Source: Planctomycetota bacterium
GTDB lineage: Bacteria; Planctomycetota; Planctomycetia; Gemmatales; Gemmataceae
Assembly: GCA_016872605.1 (NCBI GenBank)
Contig: VGZI01000048.1
Coordinates: 1 to 35,389, forward strand
Length of the DNA stretch: 35,389 bases
Direction: 5' to 3'
The first letter of the stretch is position 1. Each line of letters opens with the position of its first letter. Shown here piece after piece: positions 11,101-18,257 of the stretch. The translations under genes were made by a program, and so were the position numbers. The notes below the pieces were generated by a model. It was not told where the DNA came from and made no database searches. It worked only from the letters and a program-made list of their open reading frames with translations.

Positions 11101-12213
11101 CAAGAGGACATGTTTCGCCTCGTCAGAAAGATCATTCCATGGCTTCTTGACATCGATGCCGAATGCCTTGGCAACGCCTTCGAAGATATGCTTGCGCCAA
11201 CGGCCCATGCCGCGCAGGGGGCCGACGATCGGAATTGCGCCGTCGTAAAAGCTCTTGCTTGAATCGGGAACGAGAAGATCGGGGTCGAACGAGTAGCGCG
11301 TGCCGAGTCCATCGCAATCGAGGCACATGCCATGCGGACTGTTGAAGCTGAAAAGCTGAGGCGAAGGCGGCTCGTAGGAACGATCGCAATGCGTACACGC
11401 ATAATGTGCCGACAGGATGATATCCTCGTCGGCTTGGGAGGGCGAGGCTCCCGCCGAGCCTGGGACTCGCGGCTCGGCAGGAGCCTCGCCCTCCCGGTCG
11501 ATTGCGACGATAATGTTGCCATCTGCCAGGACGAGCGCCTGCTCGACGGCCTCCGCCAGACGTATCCGCACCTTGGAATCTACCTTCAAGCGATCGACGA
11601 CAATCGCAATGTCGTGTTTGATGCGGCGATCCAGTTTGAGGTCATCGGTCAGCCGAACGATCTGCCCATCAACGCGCGCCCGAAGATAACCTCGTTTGAG
11701 CATGTCCTGAAAGAGATCCTTGTACTCGCCTTTCTGACCGCGCACAACCGGCGCGAGCACGAGGAACTTTGTCCCCTCGGGCAGCGCGAGAATACGTTGG
11801 AGGATCTGCTCGCGAGATTGCGCGGTGATGGGCCGATCGCACGCCGGACAGTGCCCTTGCCCGACACGGGCGTAGAGAACGCGCAAGTAGTCGTGAATCT
11901 CGGTGATCGTCCCGACGGTCGAGCGCGGGTTTTTGCCGGCCGCTTTTTGTTGAATGCTGATCGACGGCGACAGACCGGCGAGATAGTCGACGTCGGGCTT
12001 CTGTAGCTGCCCGAGAAACTGTCGAGCATAAGATGAGAGCGATTCGACGTAGCGCCGCTGCCCCTCGGCATAAAGCGTATCGAAAGCGAGCGACGATTTG
12101 CCCGACCCGCTCACGCCGGTGAACACAATGAGCTGATTGCGCGGAAGCTCGAGGTTGATGTTCTGCAGGTTATGTTCGCGGGCGCCGCGAATAATGATGT
12201 TTGTCGAGTCCAT
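5143..12213 (-). CDS. uvrA: Tandem-fused UvrA with a duplicated C-terminal extension
   Basis: Damage-recognition ATPase of nucleotide excision repair; loads UvrB on lesions. 2356 residues from the ATG at 12213 (TGAGAG upstream), roughly two and a half times a normal UvrA (~940). Two full UvrA units follow each other: about 1-1000 and 1030-1975. Walker A motifs lie near residues 33, 687, 1060 and 1695, and LSGGE signatures near 535, 892, 1533 and 1882. Each unit has both CxxC...CxxC zinc modules (for example [10 protein letters not shown]). All four ATPase modules look intact. Residues ~2003-2356 are an extra region with two related halves, each beginning MPWxxxGxxWH (about 2046 and 2214); I do not recognise it. 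At least seven palindromic repeats are translated in linkers and loops. A tandem UvrA is also known in chlamydiae. Transcribed divergently from the sigma-factor gene. Confidence 0.96.
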   Translation of the reverse strand: MDSTNIIIRGAREHNLQNINLELPRNQLIVFTGVSGSGKSSLAFDTLYAEGQRRYVESLSSYARQFLGQLQKPDVDYLAGLSPSISIQQKAAGKNPRSTVGTITEIHDYLRVLYARVGQGHCPACDRPITAQSREQILQRILALPEGTKFLVLAPVVRGQKGEYKDLFQDMLKRGYLRARVDGQIVRLTDDLKLDRRIKHDIAIVVDRLKVDSKVRIRLAEAVEQALVLADGNIIVAIDREGEAPAEPRVPGSAGASPSQADEDIILSAHYACTHCDRSYEPPSPQLFSFNSPHGMCLDCDGLGTRYSFDPDLLVPDSSKSFYDGAIPIVGPLRGMGRWRKHIFEGVAKAFGIDVKKPWNDLSDEAKHVLLHGTGNQHIAFEWKMRGGNVWKHGGTWEGIVPQLLSSFKKTAAGPRRLQLEKYMRVMRCPTCQGHRLNAQARAVRVAGKTMIEAEAMPISELAVWVGIYQPGAQATGSAADPSLALRSGITLESSLEPVQRQIAVEILKEIRARVQFLLNVGLHYLSLDRTAPTLSGGEAQRIRLAGQIGSGLVGVLYILDEPSIGLHPRDNDRLLRSLETLRDMGNTVLVVEHDEETMRAADYIVDFGPGPGVRGGHVVAAGSYDDIVASPNSVTGQYLHSAKAIAIPKQRRKPSNRTIRIVGARHNNLKSISVEIPLGTFVCVTGVSGSGKSSLVNDILLEAAKEAQGRAQRSPGIDDQDDESDEMPHFIGAHDRLEGIEHIDKIIDIDQSPIGRTPRSNPATYIKAFDQIRDLFALMPEAKIRGYKPGRFSFNKPGGRCEACEGNGSNRLEMDFLADVWVTCPVCEGHRFNRETLQVRFKGKNIHDVLEMDVQEALELFTNVPKVREMLQTLHDVGLDYIKLGQPSPTLSGGEAQRIKLARELCRRSTGKTLYILDEPTTGLHFDDISKLLQVLHGFADAGNTVVVIEHNLDVIKTADWIIDLGPDGGAGGGHIVCTGTPESVAGCRESFTGQALADLFSRSPLPSANARAGQKPAAKRKRVADEALTHLIVQGAQQHNLKNITVEMPRDAMTVCCGPSGSGKSSLAMDTIFAEGQRRYVESLSSYARQFLGQVQKPKVEHVSGLSPAISIEQQTTSKSPRSTVGTVTEIYDYLRILFARLGKPYCPKCQLPIGTQTSDEIIEWILSLPEGTKLYLMAPIERRGQEKYDAVFDEIRRSGFVRMRVDGTSFNIDAPPSIDHRRKHLIEVIIDRVIVRKSQRGRFADAVEAALDLGKGVMHIAHVDDAADETKWRVDRYSQHFACDNCGRSFEPLNPHHFSFNSPLGWCASCEGLGTQKGANPAVLVRDPSRTLRAGALVAWPDLNADQPFTLFAEAIARHGGFSLDVPWSQLEPAHQRLVLYGTGDAWISLTNTQATSTQRKQVRSQKHLLALRAQETFQYKGVMPALTEAARVSFYFRQRLDYLVSDVPCSTCGGSRLKDYASACRFQDQTIAQVCDWPLRQTFAFFQNLDLTKEQRRIAGEVLREVQNRVKFLIDVGLDYVTLSRSTPTLSGGESQRIRLASQIGSGLTGVLYVLDEPTIGLHPRDNRRLLDALHNLRDLGNTLVLVEHDREVISAADYLLDFGPGAGDRGGEITAQGSPKVVLKSKTSLTGQYLSGKKAIPVPTNRRVAASGPAESASPQAALIVKGARQNNLKNIDVAFPLGCFIAVTGVSGSGKSSLVHEILYSALARKLHRAGVTVGAHDEIRGLENIDKVINVDQDPLGNSPSSNPATYTGVFDLIRQLFAQLPESRVRGWQPKRFSFNKPGGRCEACEGNGQKKIEMHFLPDVWVECDICNGRRYNPETLAVLYKGKSIADVLAVRIGDALELFSNIPKIRRILQTLADVGLEYLALGQPAPTLSGGEAQRVKLAAELSRPNTGKTVYVLDEPTTGLHFDDIRKLLDVLNRLVDLGNTVIVVEHNLDVIKTADWIIDMGPEAGDAGGRVVVEGTPEVVAAACGLAFAGRRASAKPQAANQSHTARFIAQMLDAGPYAERPKYDPFAAEKNRDGDVALEQVGKDAAMPWQTDGKTWHTKNRLSHDGKPCRWDGEILSWIDDRIHALGDFAETNWKHQSTVEIAAPTKSLGWFFHAHTNMEWLTRLIFRVGKNAFQQAELNRKLGLPTLNDTPGIQVYSNEPRVHVANRKGPWQEIWMLMHKLDEIDTPAFDEFLRKAVESFHKTLNRMNTKPEDVMPWKVNGERWHLNEKGFPPGRKLQWDRAILPRLLDVLRKVEPKIEIAWDNRAHISIAVPDVSRAWAYLRTKDSDALHCRFLGKKGQFNLNQIEKFGIEPALQPAADGEALVLHFQHDNHMPVQALRELLQQHLEGFREVFVS
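6221..6276. repeat. Palindrome translated at the junction of UvrA unit 2 and the C-terminal extension
   Basis: Perfect 14-bp arms GCCGCTTGCGGCTT (6221-6234) and its complement (6263-6276), with further partial pairing inward. Encodes about residues 1980-1998 ([18 protein letters not shown]) in frame. Confidence 0.85.
7214..7254. repeat. Palindrome translated between the ATPase I and II halves of UvrA unit 2
   Basis: GCCGCTTGCGGC (7214-7225) pairs with GCCGCTAGCGGC (7243-7254), 11 of 12 matching; each arm is itself nearly palindromic. Encodes about residues 1654-1667 ([14 protein letters not shown]). Confidence 0.75.
7962..8017. repeat. 23-bp perfect inverted repeat translated inside UvrA unit 2
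   Basis: Arms 7962-7984 and 7995-8017 are perfectly complementary over 23 bp, with a 10-nt loop. It encodes about residues 1400-1418 ([18 protein letters not shown]) just before the FQYKG segment of the signature domain, where ordinary UvrA has only a short loop. Confidence 0.92.
9155..9210. repeat. Compound palindrome translated between the two UvrA units
   Basis: Contains CCGCCGGC/GGCCGGCG and a CTCG...CGAG stem, with the wording GGCGAGCGGCTAAA found near other repeats here. Encodes about residues 1002-1020 ([16 protein letters not shown]), the linker between UvrA unit 1 and unit 2. Confidence 0.7.
10063..10091. repeat. CCCAGGGG-type palindrome translated inside UvrA unit 1
   Basis: Copy of the element at 2810, 2854 and 5110 (CCCCGGGG...CCCCTGGG). 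It encodes about residues 708-718 in the loop after the second Walker A motif, which is longer here than in ordinary UvrA. Confidence 0.8.
10755..10800. repeat. 17-bp perfect inverted repeat translated inside UvrA unit 1
   Basis: GGAGCGCAAGCGACGGG (10755-10771) and its exact complement (10784-10800) with a 12-nt loop. Encodes about residues 472-487 ([18 protein letters not shown]), in the segment that precedes the first LSGGE signature. Confidence 0.92.
11436..11495. repeat. 25-bp inverted repeat translated inside UvrA unit 1
   Basis: Arms 11436-11460 and 11471-11495 match at 24 of 25 positions around a 10-nt loop. Encodes about residues 240-260 (GEAPAEP...GSAGASPS), directly before the first zinc module. 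The [15 protein letters not shown] wording is, from memory, a recurrent planctomycete coding repeat. Confidence 0.93.
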
Positions 12214-12387
12214 AGCTCTCAGCATCGCGCGTGGGTAAACGATTGTGCACGTATAGTCTCTTTACAAGATCTGAGGTGGAATCTCCAGAGGTCGCCGTAA
12301 GCGCAAATCATTAAATCAGTTACGTTTCCGTTTGCAAACCAAACAATCCCCCGCTATATCAAATGTAAGCGTTCGCCTGACGATTCT

Positions 12388-12413
12388 GGAACCTTTCGGA
12401 GTGTGGCGGCGTC
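12388..12413 (+). promoter_or_regulatory. ECF-type promoter upstream of the sigma-factor gene
   Basis: GGAAC at 12388-12392, 17 nt, then CGTC at 12410-12413: the layout of promoters used by many ECF sigma factors. It ends 22 nt before the GTG start, leaving a short leader that contains AGGA. This suggests autoregulation. The motif is short, so it is a prediction. Confidence 0.55.
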
Positions 12414-12434
12414 TCTTTGTAGCAGTAGGACATC

Positions 12435-13004
12435 GTGACTTCAGACGATAATCGCTTGATCACGGAATGCCGCGAAGGTAGCTCGGCCGCATTCGGCGCG
12501 CTAGTGGCTCGCTATCAAGACCGTCTGTTCAACACGGTATTGCGTTTGGTGGACAACGCCGAGGACGCGCGGGACGTCGTGCAAGAGGCTTTTCTTCACG
12601 CCTACCAATCGCTGCATTCGTTCAAGGGAGACTCGCTCTTTTTTACGTGGCTTTATCGCATCGCGGTCAACACCGCGATCAGCATGAAGCGAAAGCAGCG
12701 GCCCGCCTTGCGGATTCAAGCCGGCGGCGATAGCCAGACGGGCCTGGATCCGCTCGATCCATCCGAAACGGGTCGGCCAGGCCACTCGATCGAGATGGCT
12801 GAGGAAGAACGCAAAGTGCACGACGCGCTGGCCAAGCTATCGCAGGAGCATCGAGCCGTGCTCGTGATGAAGGACATGGAAGGGATGAAATACGAGGAGA
12901 TGGCCGAGATTCTGGGCGTGCCGATCGGAACGATTCGCAGCCGCTTGCACCGGGCCCGCCTGGAGATTCGCGATCTTTTGTTGCAGCAGGAAAAGGTGGA
13001 CTGA
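12435..13004 (+). CDS. ECF RNA polymerase sigma factor
   Basis: Sigma-70 family, extracytoplasmic-function group; directs RNA polymerase to a small regulon. 189 residues. Region 2 covers about residues 20-85 (RLVDNAEDARDVVQEAFLHA and FFTWLYRIAVNTAI). A loose acidic/Ser linker follows at ~95-120. Region 4 is at ~125-180, with the helix-turn-helix EEMAEILGVPIGTIRSRLHRAR. The start is GTG at 12435, with AGGA 5-8 nt before it; no good ATG lies nearby. Its likely anti-sigma factor begins 53 bp downstream on the same strand, and an ECF-type promoter lies just upstream, so autoregulation is likely. The inducing signal cannot be read from the sequence. Confidence 0.95.
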   Translation: MTSDDNRLITECREGSSAAFGALVARYQDRLFNTVLRLVDNAEDARDVVQEAFLHAYQSLHSFKGDSLFFTWLYRIAVNTAISMKRKQRPALRIQAGGDSQTGLDPLDPSETGRPGHSIEMAEEERKVHDALAKLSQEHRAVLVMKDMEGMKYEEMAEILGVPIGTIRSRLHRARLEIRDLLLQQEKVD

Positions 13005-13057
13005 CGTTTAGCCGCGGGTCGTAGACCAGCGCGTGCCGAAGCGTTGTGAGAATTGTC

Positions 13058-14155
13058 ATGCTCTCCGAACAAGAAATGGAACTGTTGACCGGCTACGTCG
13101 ATGGCGAGTTAAATGACCGCCAGCGCGAGGCGGTCATGCGTCTGCTAAACATGTCCGCGGAAGCACGCGAGATGTTGCGGCAGCTTCAAGAGAATGCCCA
13201 CAAGCTCAAGCAACTGCCTCAGCACAACGTTGAGCCGAGCCTCGTCGATGAAATTCTCCAGGCAATTGCCGACGAACAAGCACAAGTTACAACGCAGGCG
13301 CCGAGCAGGCCCGCGCGTGGTTCCTGGGTTCCGTACATCGCCGCTTCGCTGGCTGCCTCGCTGCTGATTGCCGCCATGGGTTTCCTGTACTACAAGCACA
13401 TGATCGATCCGGAGTCGCCAACGAAGGATGAGGCGCCGTTCGCCAAGGGGGAAGAGAAGAAGCCGGAGAAGCAGCAGCCCGGTGTGACGCCGACGCCTCA
13501 ACCGACTCCGCCATCGCCGCGCAAGCCGAATCCGCTCGTGGATCATTTGGTCAACGGCACATTCGACGGATTCAGCAAGCCGATCCCGATAGATCCGGTG
13601 TTTGTTGCGAGGTTCAGCGAAATCAAAGATGGTCAGAAGACGACGCAGCTTGCCAAGGAACTGCAGCGCGACCCCATCGTGCAACTCGATATCACCGTCA
13701 AGGGCAACAAGGTCGCCATGGACCGCCTGAAGAACGTCCTGCGTGAAAACAAGATCACGCTTGTCGCGGATGCGTCGGCAACGAAGAAGCTCGCTGACAA
13801 GACGCAGGGCAAGGTCGAGTACGTCGTCTATGCGGACAACATGACTTCCGACGAAGTCATGAAGCTCATGAGCGAACTGAGCAAGGACTACGTGCAGCCG
13901 TTCAACATGAAGCAAAAAGACATGACCTCTCCGTATCAAAAAGTCACGGTGACGCCGGCGGCCAAAGATGACCGCCAGAAGCTGGACAAACTCCTGGGCG
14001 AGCCGAACATGAAACCGGCGGCGAACCGCGAACGCCAAGCAGTTGTATTGCCCGTCGTCGGCGCCAATCCGTCGGCCGAGGTCGCCCAGTTCGCCAAGCA
14101 GCGTCCCGCGCCGCAGCCGGGCGCCATTCGTCTGCTCATCAAGATTCACGAATAA
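13058..14155 (+). CDS. Membrane anti-sigma factor with large extracytoplasmic domain
   Basis: Probable partner of the ECF sigma factor directly upstream. 365 residues from the ATG at 13058 (GTGAGA upstream). Residues 1-75 are a helical anti-sigma domain (ELLTGYVDGELNDRQREAV...) that lacks the HxxxCxxC zinc motif of many anti-sigma factors. A single membrane segment lies at ~91-112 (YIAASLAASLLIAAMGFLYY), then a Lys/Glu/Pro-rich stretch at ~125-165. The ~200-residue C-terminal domain, predicted outside the cytoplasm, matches no family I know. It has alternating strand/helix wording and repeated phrases such as LKNVLRENKITLVAD and MKLMSELSKDYVQPF. Release of the sigma factor by cleavage or a conformational signal is inferred from family practice. 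Confidence 0.85.
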   Translation: MLSEQEMELLTGYVDGELNDRQREAVMRLLNMSAEAREMLRQLQENAHKLKQLPQHNVEPSLVDEILQAIADEQAQVTTQAPSRPARGSWVPYIAASLAASLLIAAMGFLYYKHMIDPESPTKDEAPFAKGEEKKPEKQQPGVTPTPQPTPPSPRKPNPLVDHLVNGTFDGFSKPIPIDPVFVARFSEIKDGQKTTQLAKELQRDPIVQLDITVKGNKVAMDRLKNVLRENKITLVADASATKKLADKTQGKVEYVVYADNMTSDEVMKLMSELSKDYVQPFNMKQKDMTSPYQKVTVTPAAKDDRQKLDKLLGEPNMKPAANRERQAVVLPVVGANPSAEVAQFAKQRPAPQPGAIRLLIKIHE

Positions 14156-14253
14156 CGCACGTCGGTCGCCCTCTGGCAATCCCGCTCCGCTCGCGTACAC
14201 TATTTTCACCTACGACTGCTTGCGGTGTAGCGGAAACTGCGGGGCGCTAGTCC

Positions 14254-15243
14254 ATGGCCAGTCCTTATCTGCCGTTCGAGAAGGAAATCGAAGAGCTTGA
14301 ATCCGTGCTCGCGCGCATGGAGACGCGCACCGACGACCAGGGCACGGATGAAATCCGCCGCATCCGCCGCGAGCTCACTAGCCTGATCCGCAAGATCTAC
14401 AACAACCTCAGCGCCTGGGACACAGTTCTCGTCTCGCGCCATCCCGATCGGCCGCAGACGGTCGACTACATCGACATGATCTTCGACGAGTTCGTCGAAC
14501 TCCACGGCGACCGTGCCTTCGGCGATGATCGAGCCGTACGCTCAGGGTTTGCTCGCATCGGCGACCACCGCGTCGTGCTAATCGGTCAGCAAAAAGGGCA
14601 TACTCTCAAGGAACGCAATGAGTGCCTATTCGGCTGCGCTCATCCGGAGGGCTATCGCAAGGCGCTCAACAAGATGAAGCTGGCGGCCAAGTTCAAACTT
14701 CCCGTAATATGCTTGATTGACACGCCGGGCGCTTATCCCGGCATCGGCGCCGAAGAACGCGGGCAGGCACAGCTCATTGCGATCAATCTACTGGAGATGG
14801 CCCGGCTCGAAACGCCCGTAATCTGCGTGGTCATCGGTGAAGGCGGGTCCGGCGGCGCGCTCGGCATCGGCATCGGCGATCGCGTCTCCATGCTCGAATT
14901 TGCCTACTACTCGGTCATTAGCCCGGAAGGCTGCGCCGGCATCCTCTGGAAAGAGGCTAACGACCAAACCAAACGTCTCGCTGCCGACGCCCTCAAGCTC
15001 ACCGCCCGTGACCTGTTTCGCCTGCATGTCATCGACGAGATCATCGCCGAGCCGCTCGGCGGCGCACACCGCGATCCCAGGCAGATGGGCAACATCCTCA
15101 AGGCTTATCTCTTGCGATCGCTGCGTGACTTGAAGCAGATGCCCATCCCCGATCTGCTCGAACAGCGCTATCAGAAGTTCCGCAAGATGGGCGTATTCGA
15201 TGAGGGGCTCGCCGAACCGGCGGCGGCTGTTGGCACATCGTGA
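14254..15243 (+). CDS. accA: Acetyl-CoA carboxylase carboxyltransferase subunit alpha
   Basis: Transfers the carboxyl group from biotin to acetyl-CoA together with AccD, giving malonyl-CoA for fatty-acid synthesis. 329 residues, normal length. Family landmarks: FEKEIEELE at the N-terminus, the LHGDRAFGDDRA segment, PVICLIDTPGAYPGIGAEERGQ and VIGEGGSGGALGIG (the crotonase-fold oxyanion region), and YSVISPEGCAGILWK. It lies 98 bp after the anti-sigma gene on the same strand; the Shine-Dalgarno is weak. accD and the biotin subunits are not in the window. It converges with the Uma2 relic 40 bp downstream. Confidence 0.97.
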   Translation: MASPYLPFEKEIEELESVLARMETRTDDQGTDEIRRIRRELTSLIRKIYNNLSAWDTVLVSRHPDRPQTVDYIDMIFDEFVELHGDRAFGDDRAVRSGFARIGDHRVVLIGQQKGHTLKERNECLFGCAHPEGYRKALNKMKLAAKFKLPVICLIDTPGAYPGIGAEERGQAQLIAINLLEMARLETPVICVVIGEGGSGGALGIGIGDRVSMLEFAYYSVISPEGCAGILWKEANDQTKRLAADALKLTARDLFRLHVIDEIIAEPLGGAHRDPRQMGNILKAYLLRSLRDLKQMPIPDLLEQRYQKFRKMGVFDEGLAEPAAAVGTS

Positions 15244-15283
15244 ACCTGCGGATTCGATGCAGTCAAAAGTTGACGTGGAAAGC

Positions 15284-15859
15284 TCACCGTTCTCCATTCG
15301 CCGTCGCGTCGGGCTGCGTGAAGAGCTCGCTGAGCGGCAGGCGGAAGCCGGGGAAGACCGTGCCGCCCTCGAGTACGTCGTTCTTGGACAGCACCGCAAT
15401 TTGCGTCGGCGACATGTAGATGTAAACTATGCTGACGGTTGGATAGACGACCCACACCATTTCGACGCCAGCGCGGAAGTACTCGCAGACCTTTTGCAGC
15501 AGTTCGTCCGCTTTGTCGTTGGGACTGACGATCTCCGTGGTTGGAGTCGGCACCACATCCCACGCATTATCAGTCGGCGGGATCGGTTTGGTCTTCGCTC
15601 AGCGCTGGTACGACACAAACGCCACATCGGGCCGGCGATCGCGGTTGACCGGCGCGGGTAGGTGGAAGAGCGCCTCGGCGATCGCGCGCCCAGCGTCGTA
15701 TGCTTTCGCGCAGGCTGCAAGGTAACCGTGAATGTCTGAGGTAATCCAGACGGAGAATACGCGCATGGGTGGAGTCTTCACGCGCAAGCCGTCGACAACT
15801 TCGTAGAGCTCGTCGTCGCCGATAGCGGCGATCGGTTCTTGAAGGGTTGCGATGCTCAT
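15284..15859 (-). pseudogene. Uma2-family endonuclease relic, interrupted by one TGA
   Basis: Uma2 (DUF820) proteins have a PD-(D/E)XK nuclease fold and are numerous in planctomycetes and cyanobacteria. The frame from the ATG at 15859 (GAGGA upstream) to the stop at 15284 would give 191 residues, normal length. It opens MSIATLQEPIAAIGDDELYE, passes RRPDVAFVSYQR, then meets TGA at 15599-15601 (codon 87), and continues in the same frame as AKTKPIPPTDNAWDVV and EIVSPNDKADELLQKV to the end. Family members usually have Trp at the interrupted position, so TGG to TGA is the simplest explanation. Both halves are otherwise intact, so the loss looks recent. A sequencing error is possible. Confidence 0.85.
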
Positions 15860-15921
15860 CGCGGTTCCTCTTGTCGGGGCGTCTGCTTGCACTCTACACG
15901 TTGCTGCCGCGGGCTTCAAAT

Positions 15922-17475
15922 TCAGCCAAGGAGTGCCTGAATGGGCTGGCCGCGGTGGATGCGGTAGGGGCGTGCTTGGGCATCGCGGAACTCGGCGTGC
16001 GGGCCGACGCCGAGACATTGGAAGATGGTGGCGGCGAGATCTTCGGGCGTGTAGGCTTGCGTGATCGGGACGCCGCCGTGACGATCGGTTTGGCCGATGA
16101 TTTGGCCAGCGCGGATGCCGCCTCCGGCGAAGAAGCACGGGAATACGTCGCCCCAGTGATGCCGGCCCGGCGTAAAGATCTCGCCCGATGCATTGCGGCC
16201 GCCGACGGCGATCGGCGAGATCCGCGGCGTTCGCCCCATCTCGCCGCACATCACAATCAGCGTATCGTCGAGCAAACCGCGTTGATGCAGATCGTCGAGC
16301 AGTCCGCTCAAACAATGATCGAGCGACGGCAACAGCTTGCCCTTCAAGTCGCGAAAGGCGTTCTGATGCGTGTCCCAGCCGCGCAGGTTGACCTGCACCA
16401 TGCGCACGCCGGACTCGACAAGCCGCCGCGCGACTAGAAACGCTTGGCCCCATTCCTCTCGGCCGTAAAGATCGCGGATGCGATCCGATTCGTGCGTCAG
16501 ATCGAATGGGTTGTGTCGTCCGGGCCGCGACGCCGATAGGATGAGCCGCATCGCCCGTTCGCGATGCACGTCCCAGGTTTCAAGCGGCGCCGCCTCAAAG
16601 CCGCGCCGCATTGATTCGAGTTGTTGCAGGATGCTCGCGCGATCGTTAAGCTGCGGGATCGATATCGTTCCGTGCTCGCCCAGGCTCGGCAGATGGAATT
16701 CGGCATTGCGGCAGCTCGTGTTGTTCCACCACGCGTTCGGTCCGGCGCCAGGAGCGCGAGCGGCATCGTTTGGGTCATCGTGGCTAAAGCAGTTCGGACA
16801 CGAGCCGGCCGGATCGGGCGCTCGACATACCGGAGCCAGGTCGACGCCCCAACGATCGTAGCGAGGGCCCAGGATGCCGGAGCCTCGCCCGGGATAGCGC
16901 ATGTTGTTGGCACGCGGTATCTCGACCACGGCAGGCAAAACCACGCCCGGCGGCGTCGGCGCCGCGTAGGCGATCAACGACCCGATCGACGGCCATTCGA
17001 ACCGCCCTTGGCGCGGATTGACGATGCTGGCGTTCGAATCGCCGATCGGCATCTGCGCGAGCCCGGCGTGCAGGAGATACGTGCAGCTATTGTGCTCGTT
17101 GCGAAATTGCCGATCCTCCGGATGATGCATCGTGCGAACGATGGAAAACAAATTGGCCCGTTGTGCCAGCCGTGGCAAGTATTCGCAGAATCGAGCGCCC
17201 GCCAGCGCGGTCTGCGTCGTGCCGTACTCGCCGCGAATGCCGTCGGGAGCGTCAGGCTTGGGATCGAACGTCTCATGCTGCGATGGTCCGCCCGACTGGA
17301 ATATAAAGATGACCGACTTGGCTCGACGCCGCGCGGTGTCCGCGTGTGCTTCGAGCCGCAACAGATCGGCGAGGCCCATGCCGAACATCGCCGTCCCACC
17401 CGCTTGCAACAGCCGGCGGCGGTCGATGCGCGGGTGATCACTTGGCGTACAGCCGTGAATCTCATGAAGCGGCAT
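15922..17475 (-). CDS. DUF1501 family protein, Tat-exported
   Basis: Member of the sulfatase/alkaline-phosphatase-like DUF1501 family, expanded in planctomycetes; function not established. 517 residues. The N-terminus carries a twin-arginine signal (DRRRLLQAGGTAMFGMGLADLL), so export in folded form is likely. Family landmarks: FIFQSGGPSQHETFDPKP, NEHNSCTYLLHAGL, GWDTHQNAFRDLK, VMCGEMGRTPRI and HHWGDVFPCFFAGGGI, which hold the His/Asp/Glu set expected to bind metal. Start ATG at 17475 with GGGGAG upstream. These genes often pair with a DUF1549/DUF1553 cytochrome-type gene, but none is adjacent. A second, divergent DUF1501 gene lies at 31519-32913. Confidence 0.95.
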   Translation of the reverse strand: MPLHEIHGCTPSDHPRIDRRRLLQAGGTAMFGMGLADLLRLEAHADTARRRAKSVIFIFQSGGPSQHETFDPKPDAPDGIRGEYGTTQTALAGARFCEYLPRLAQRANLFSIVRTMHHPEDRQFRNEHNSCTYLLHAGLAQMPIGDSNASIVNPRQGRFEWPSIGSLIAYAAPTPPGVVLPAVVEIPRANNMRYPGRGSGILGPRYDRWGVDLAPVCRAPDPAGSCPNCFSHDDPNDAARAPGAGPNAWWNNTSCRNAEFHLPSLGEHGTISIPQLNDRASILQQLESMRRGFEAAPLETWDVHRERAMRLILSASRPGRHNPFDLTHESDRIRDLYGREEWGQAFLVARRLVESGVRMVQVNLRGWDTHQNAFRDLKGKLLPSLDHCLSGLLDDLHQRGLLDDTLIVMCGEMGRTPRISPIAVGGRNASGEIFTPGRHHWGDVFPCFFAGGGIRAGQIIGQTDRHGGVPITQAYTPEDLAATIFQCLGVGPHAEFRDAQARPYRIHRGQPIQALLG

Positions 17476-17709
17476 GGCGGACGCTCCCCATCGCGTAGTA
17501 ATGCTCTTCCACGCTCTGCAGTCTATCGCGTTGGCCCGGCGATGTCAAACGGAGAAGCGACGTTGTGCATGTACTATCTGCAGCCTGAATTCGGATATGC
17601 CGATTTTATTCCGAATAACTTTGCAATTTGCCGACAGTGCCCTCATACTATGAGGTGTCGGATGAAACCCACAAGAAATGCCAATCGTGCTATGACATGG
17701 GGATGAATC

Positions 17710-18228
17710 ATGAGAGTTCTGTTTTTTGTGTCGGTCAGTCTTCTGGCCTTGTCTGCAATCAGTCCGAGCCTCGCTCAAGAAACCAAAGGGTTTCGGCTTA
17801 TCGGTGTGCCGGCGCGCGAGCATGGGTACAACAACTTCGACTCGCGCGTCATCAACTCGCAAAAACAACTCGACGAGTTCCTGATGCAAATCGAGAAGCA
17901 GCCCGGTTGGAACGAACGCGCCGCCTTTGTCAAAGCGATGCGCAGCGGCAAGATCGAATTCGCCAAGGAGTCGCTCCTTTTGGTTCGCCAGACGGAGGGA
18001 TCGGGGTCCAACCGCGTAACCTTCGCCAAGCCTGAATGGCGGGAGGACACGCTGGTTTGCAAGATCAATCGAGAGGTCCCACGCGTCGGCACGGCTGACC
18101 TTGCCTACTATTGCTTCGCTGTTGCCGTGCACCGGAGCAAAGCCAAGCAAGCGGAAGTCTGGGTGCAGGTGAAGGGCGCCTCACCGCCCAGTAAAGCGCG
18201 CGAAGTGATGCAGATCGCCATCAGGTAG
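17710..18228 (+). CDS. Secreted protein of unknown function
   Basis: 172 residues with a clear signal peptide (MRVLFFVSVSLLALSAISPSLAQ), so exported. I do not recognise the mature domain with confidence. It alternates beta-strand-like and charged segments (SRVINSQKQLDEFLMQIEKQPGW, FAKESLLLVRQTEGSGSNRV) and ends in a basic stretch; a distant relation to PrcB-type C-terminal domains is possible but unproven. A GGGGA sequence stands 7-11 nt before the ATG. It lies 29 bp before hemW on the same strand, with no obvious functional link. The 234-bp gap upstream, shared with the divergent DUF1501 gene, holds no other gene I can support. Confidence 0.75.
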   Translation: MRVLFFVSVSLLALSAISPSLAQETKGFRLIGVPAREHGYNNFDSRVINSQKQLDEFLMQIEKQPGWNERAAFVKAMRSGKIEFAKESLLLVRQTEGSGSNRVTFAKPEWREDTLVCKINREVPRVGTADLAYYCFAVAVHRSKAKQAEVWVQVKGASPPSKAREVMQIAIR

Positions 18229-18257
18229 CGCTGGCGTCGATCAGCTACAATGTATGC

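Noticed and set aside
13145-14209. A 354-codon minus-strand frame opposite the anti-sigma gene
   Set aside because: Shadow of a gene with clear domain order and context. The frame is Arg/Leu-rich and low in complexity, with no recognisable motif.
15599-15601. The TGA in the Uma2 gene as another selenocysteine codon
   Set aside because: Relatives have Trp, not Cys, at this position, and nucleases of this fold have no use for Sec. Nonsense mutation is simpler.
16621-17706. A 361-codon plus-strand frame opposite the DUF1501 gene
   Set aside because: Antisense to conserved DUF1501 motifs; no resemblance to any family.
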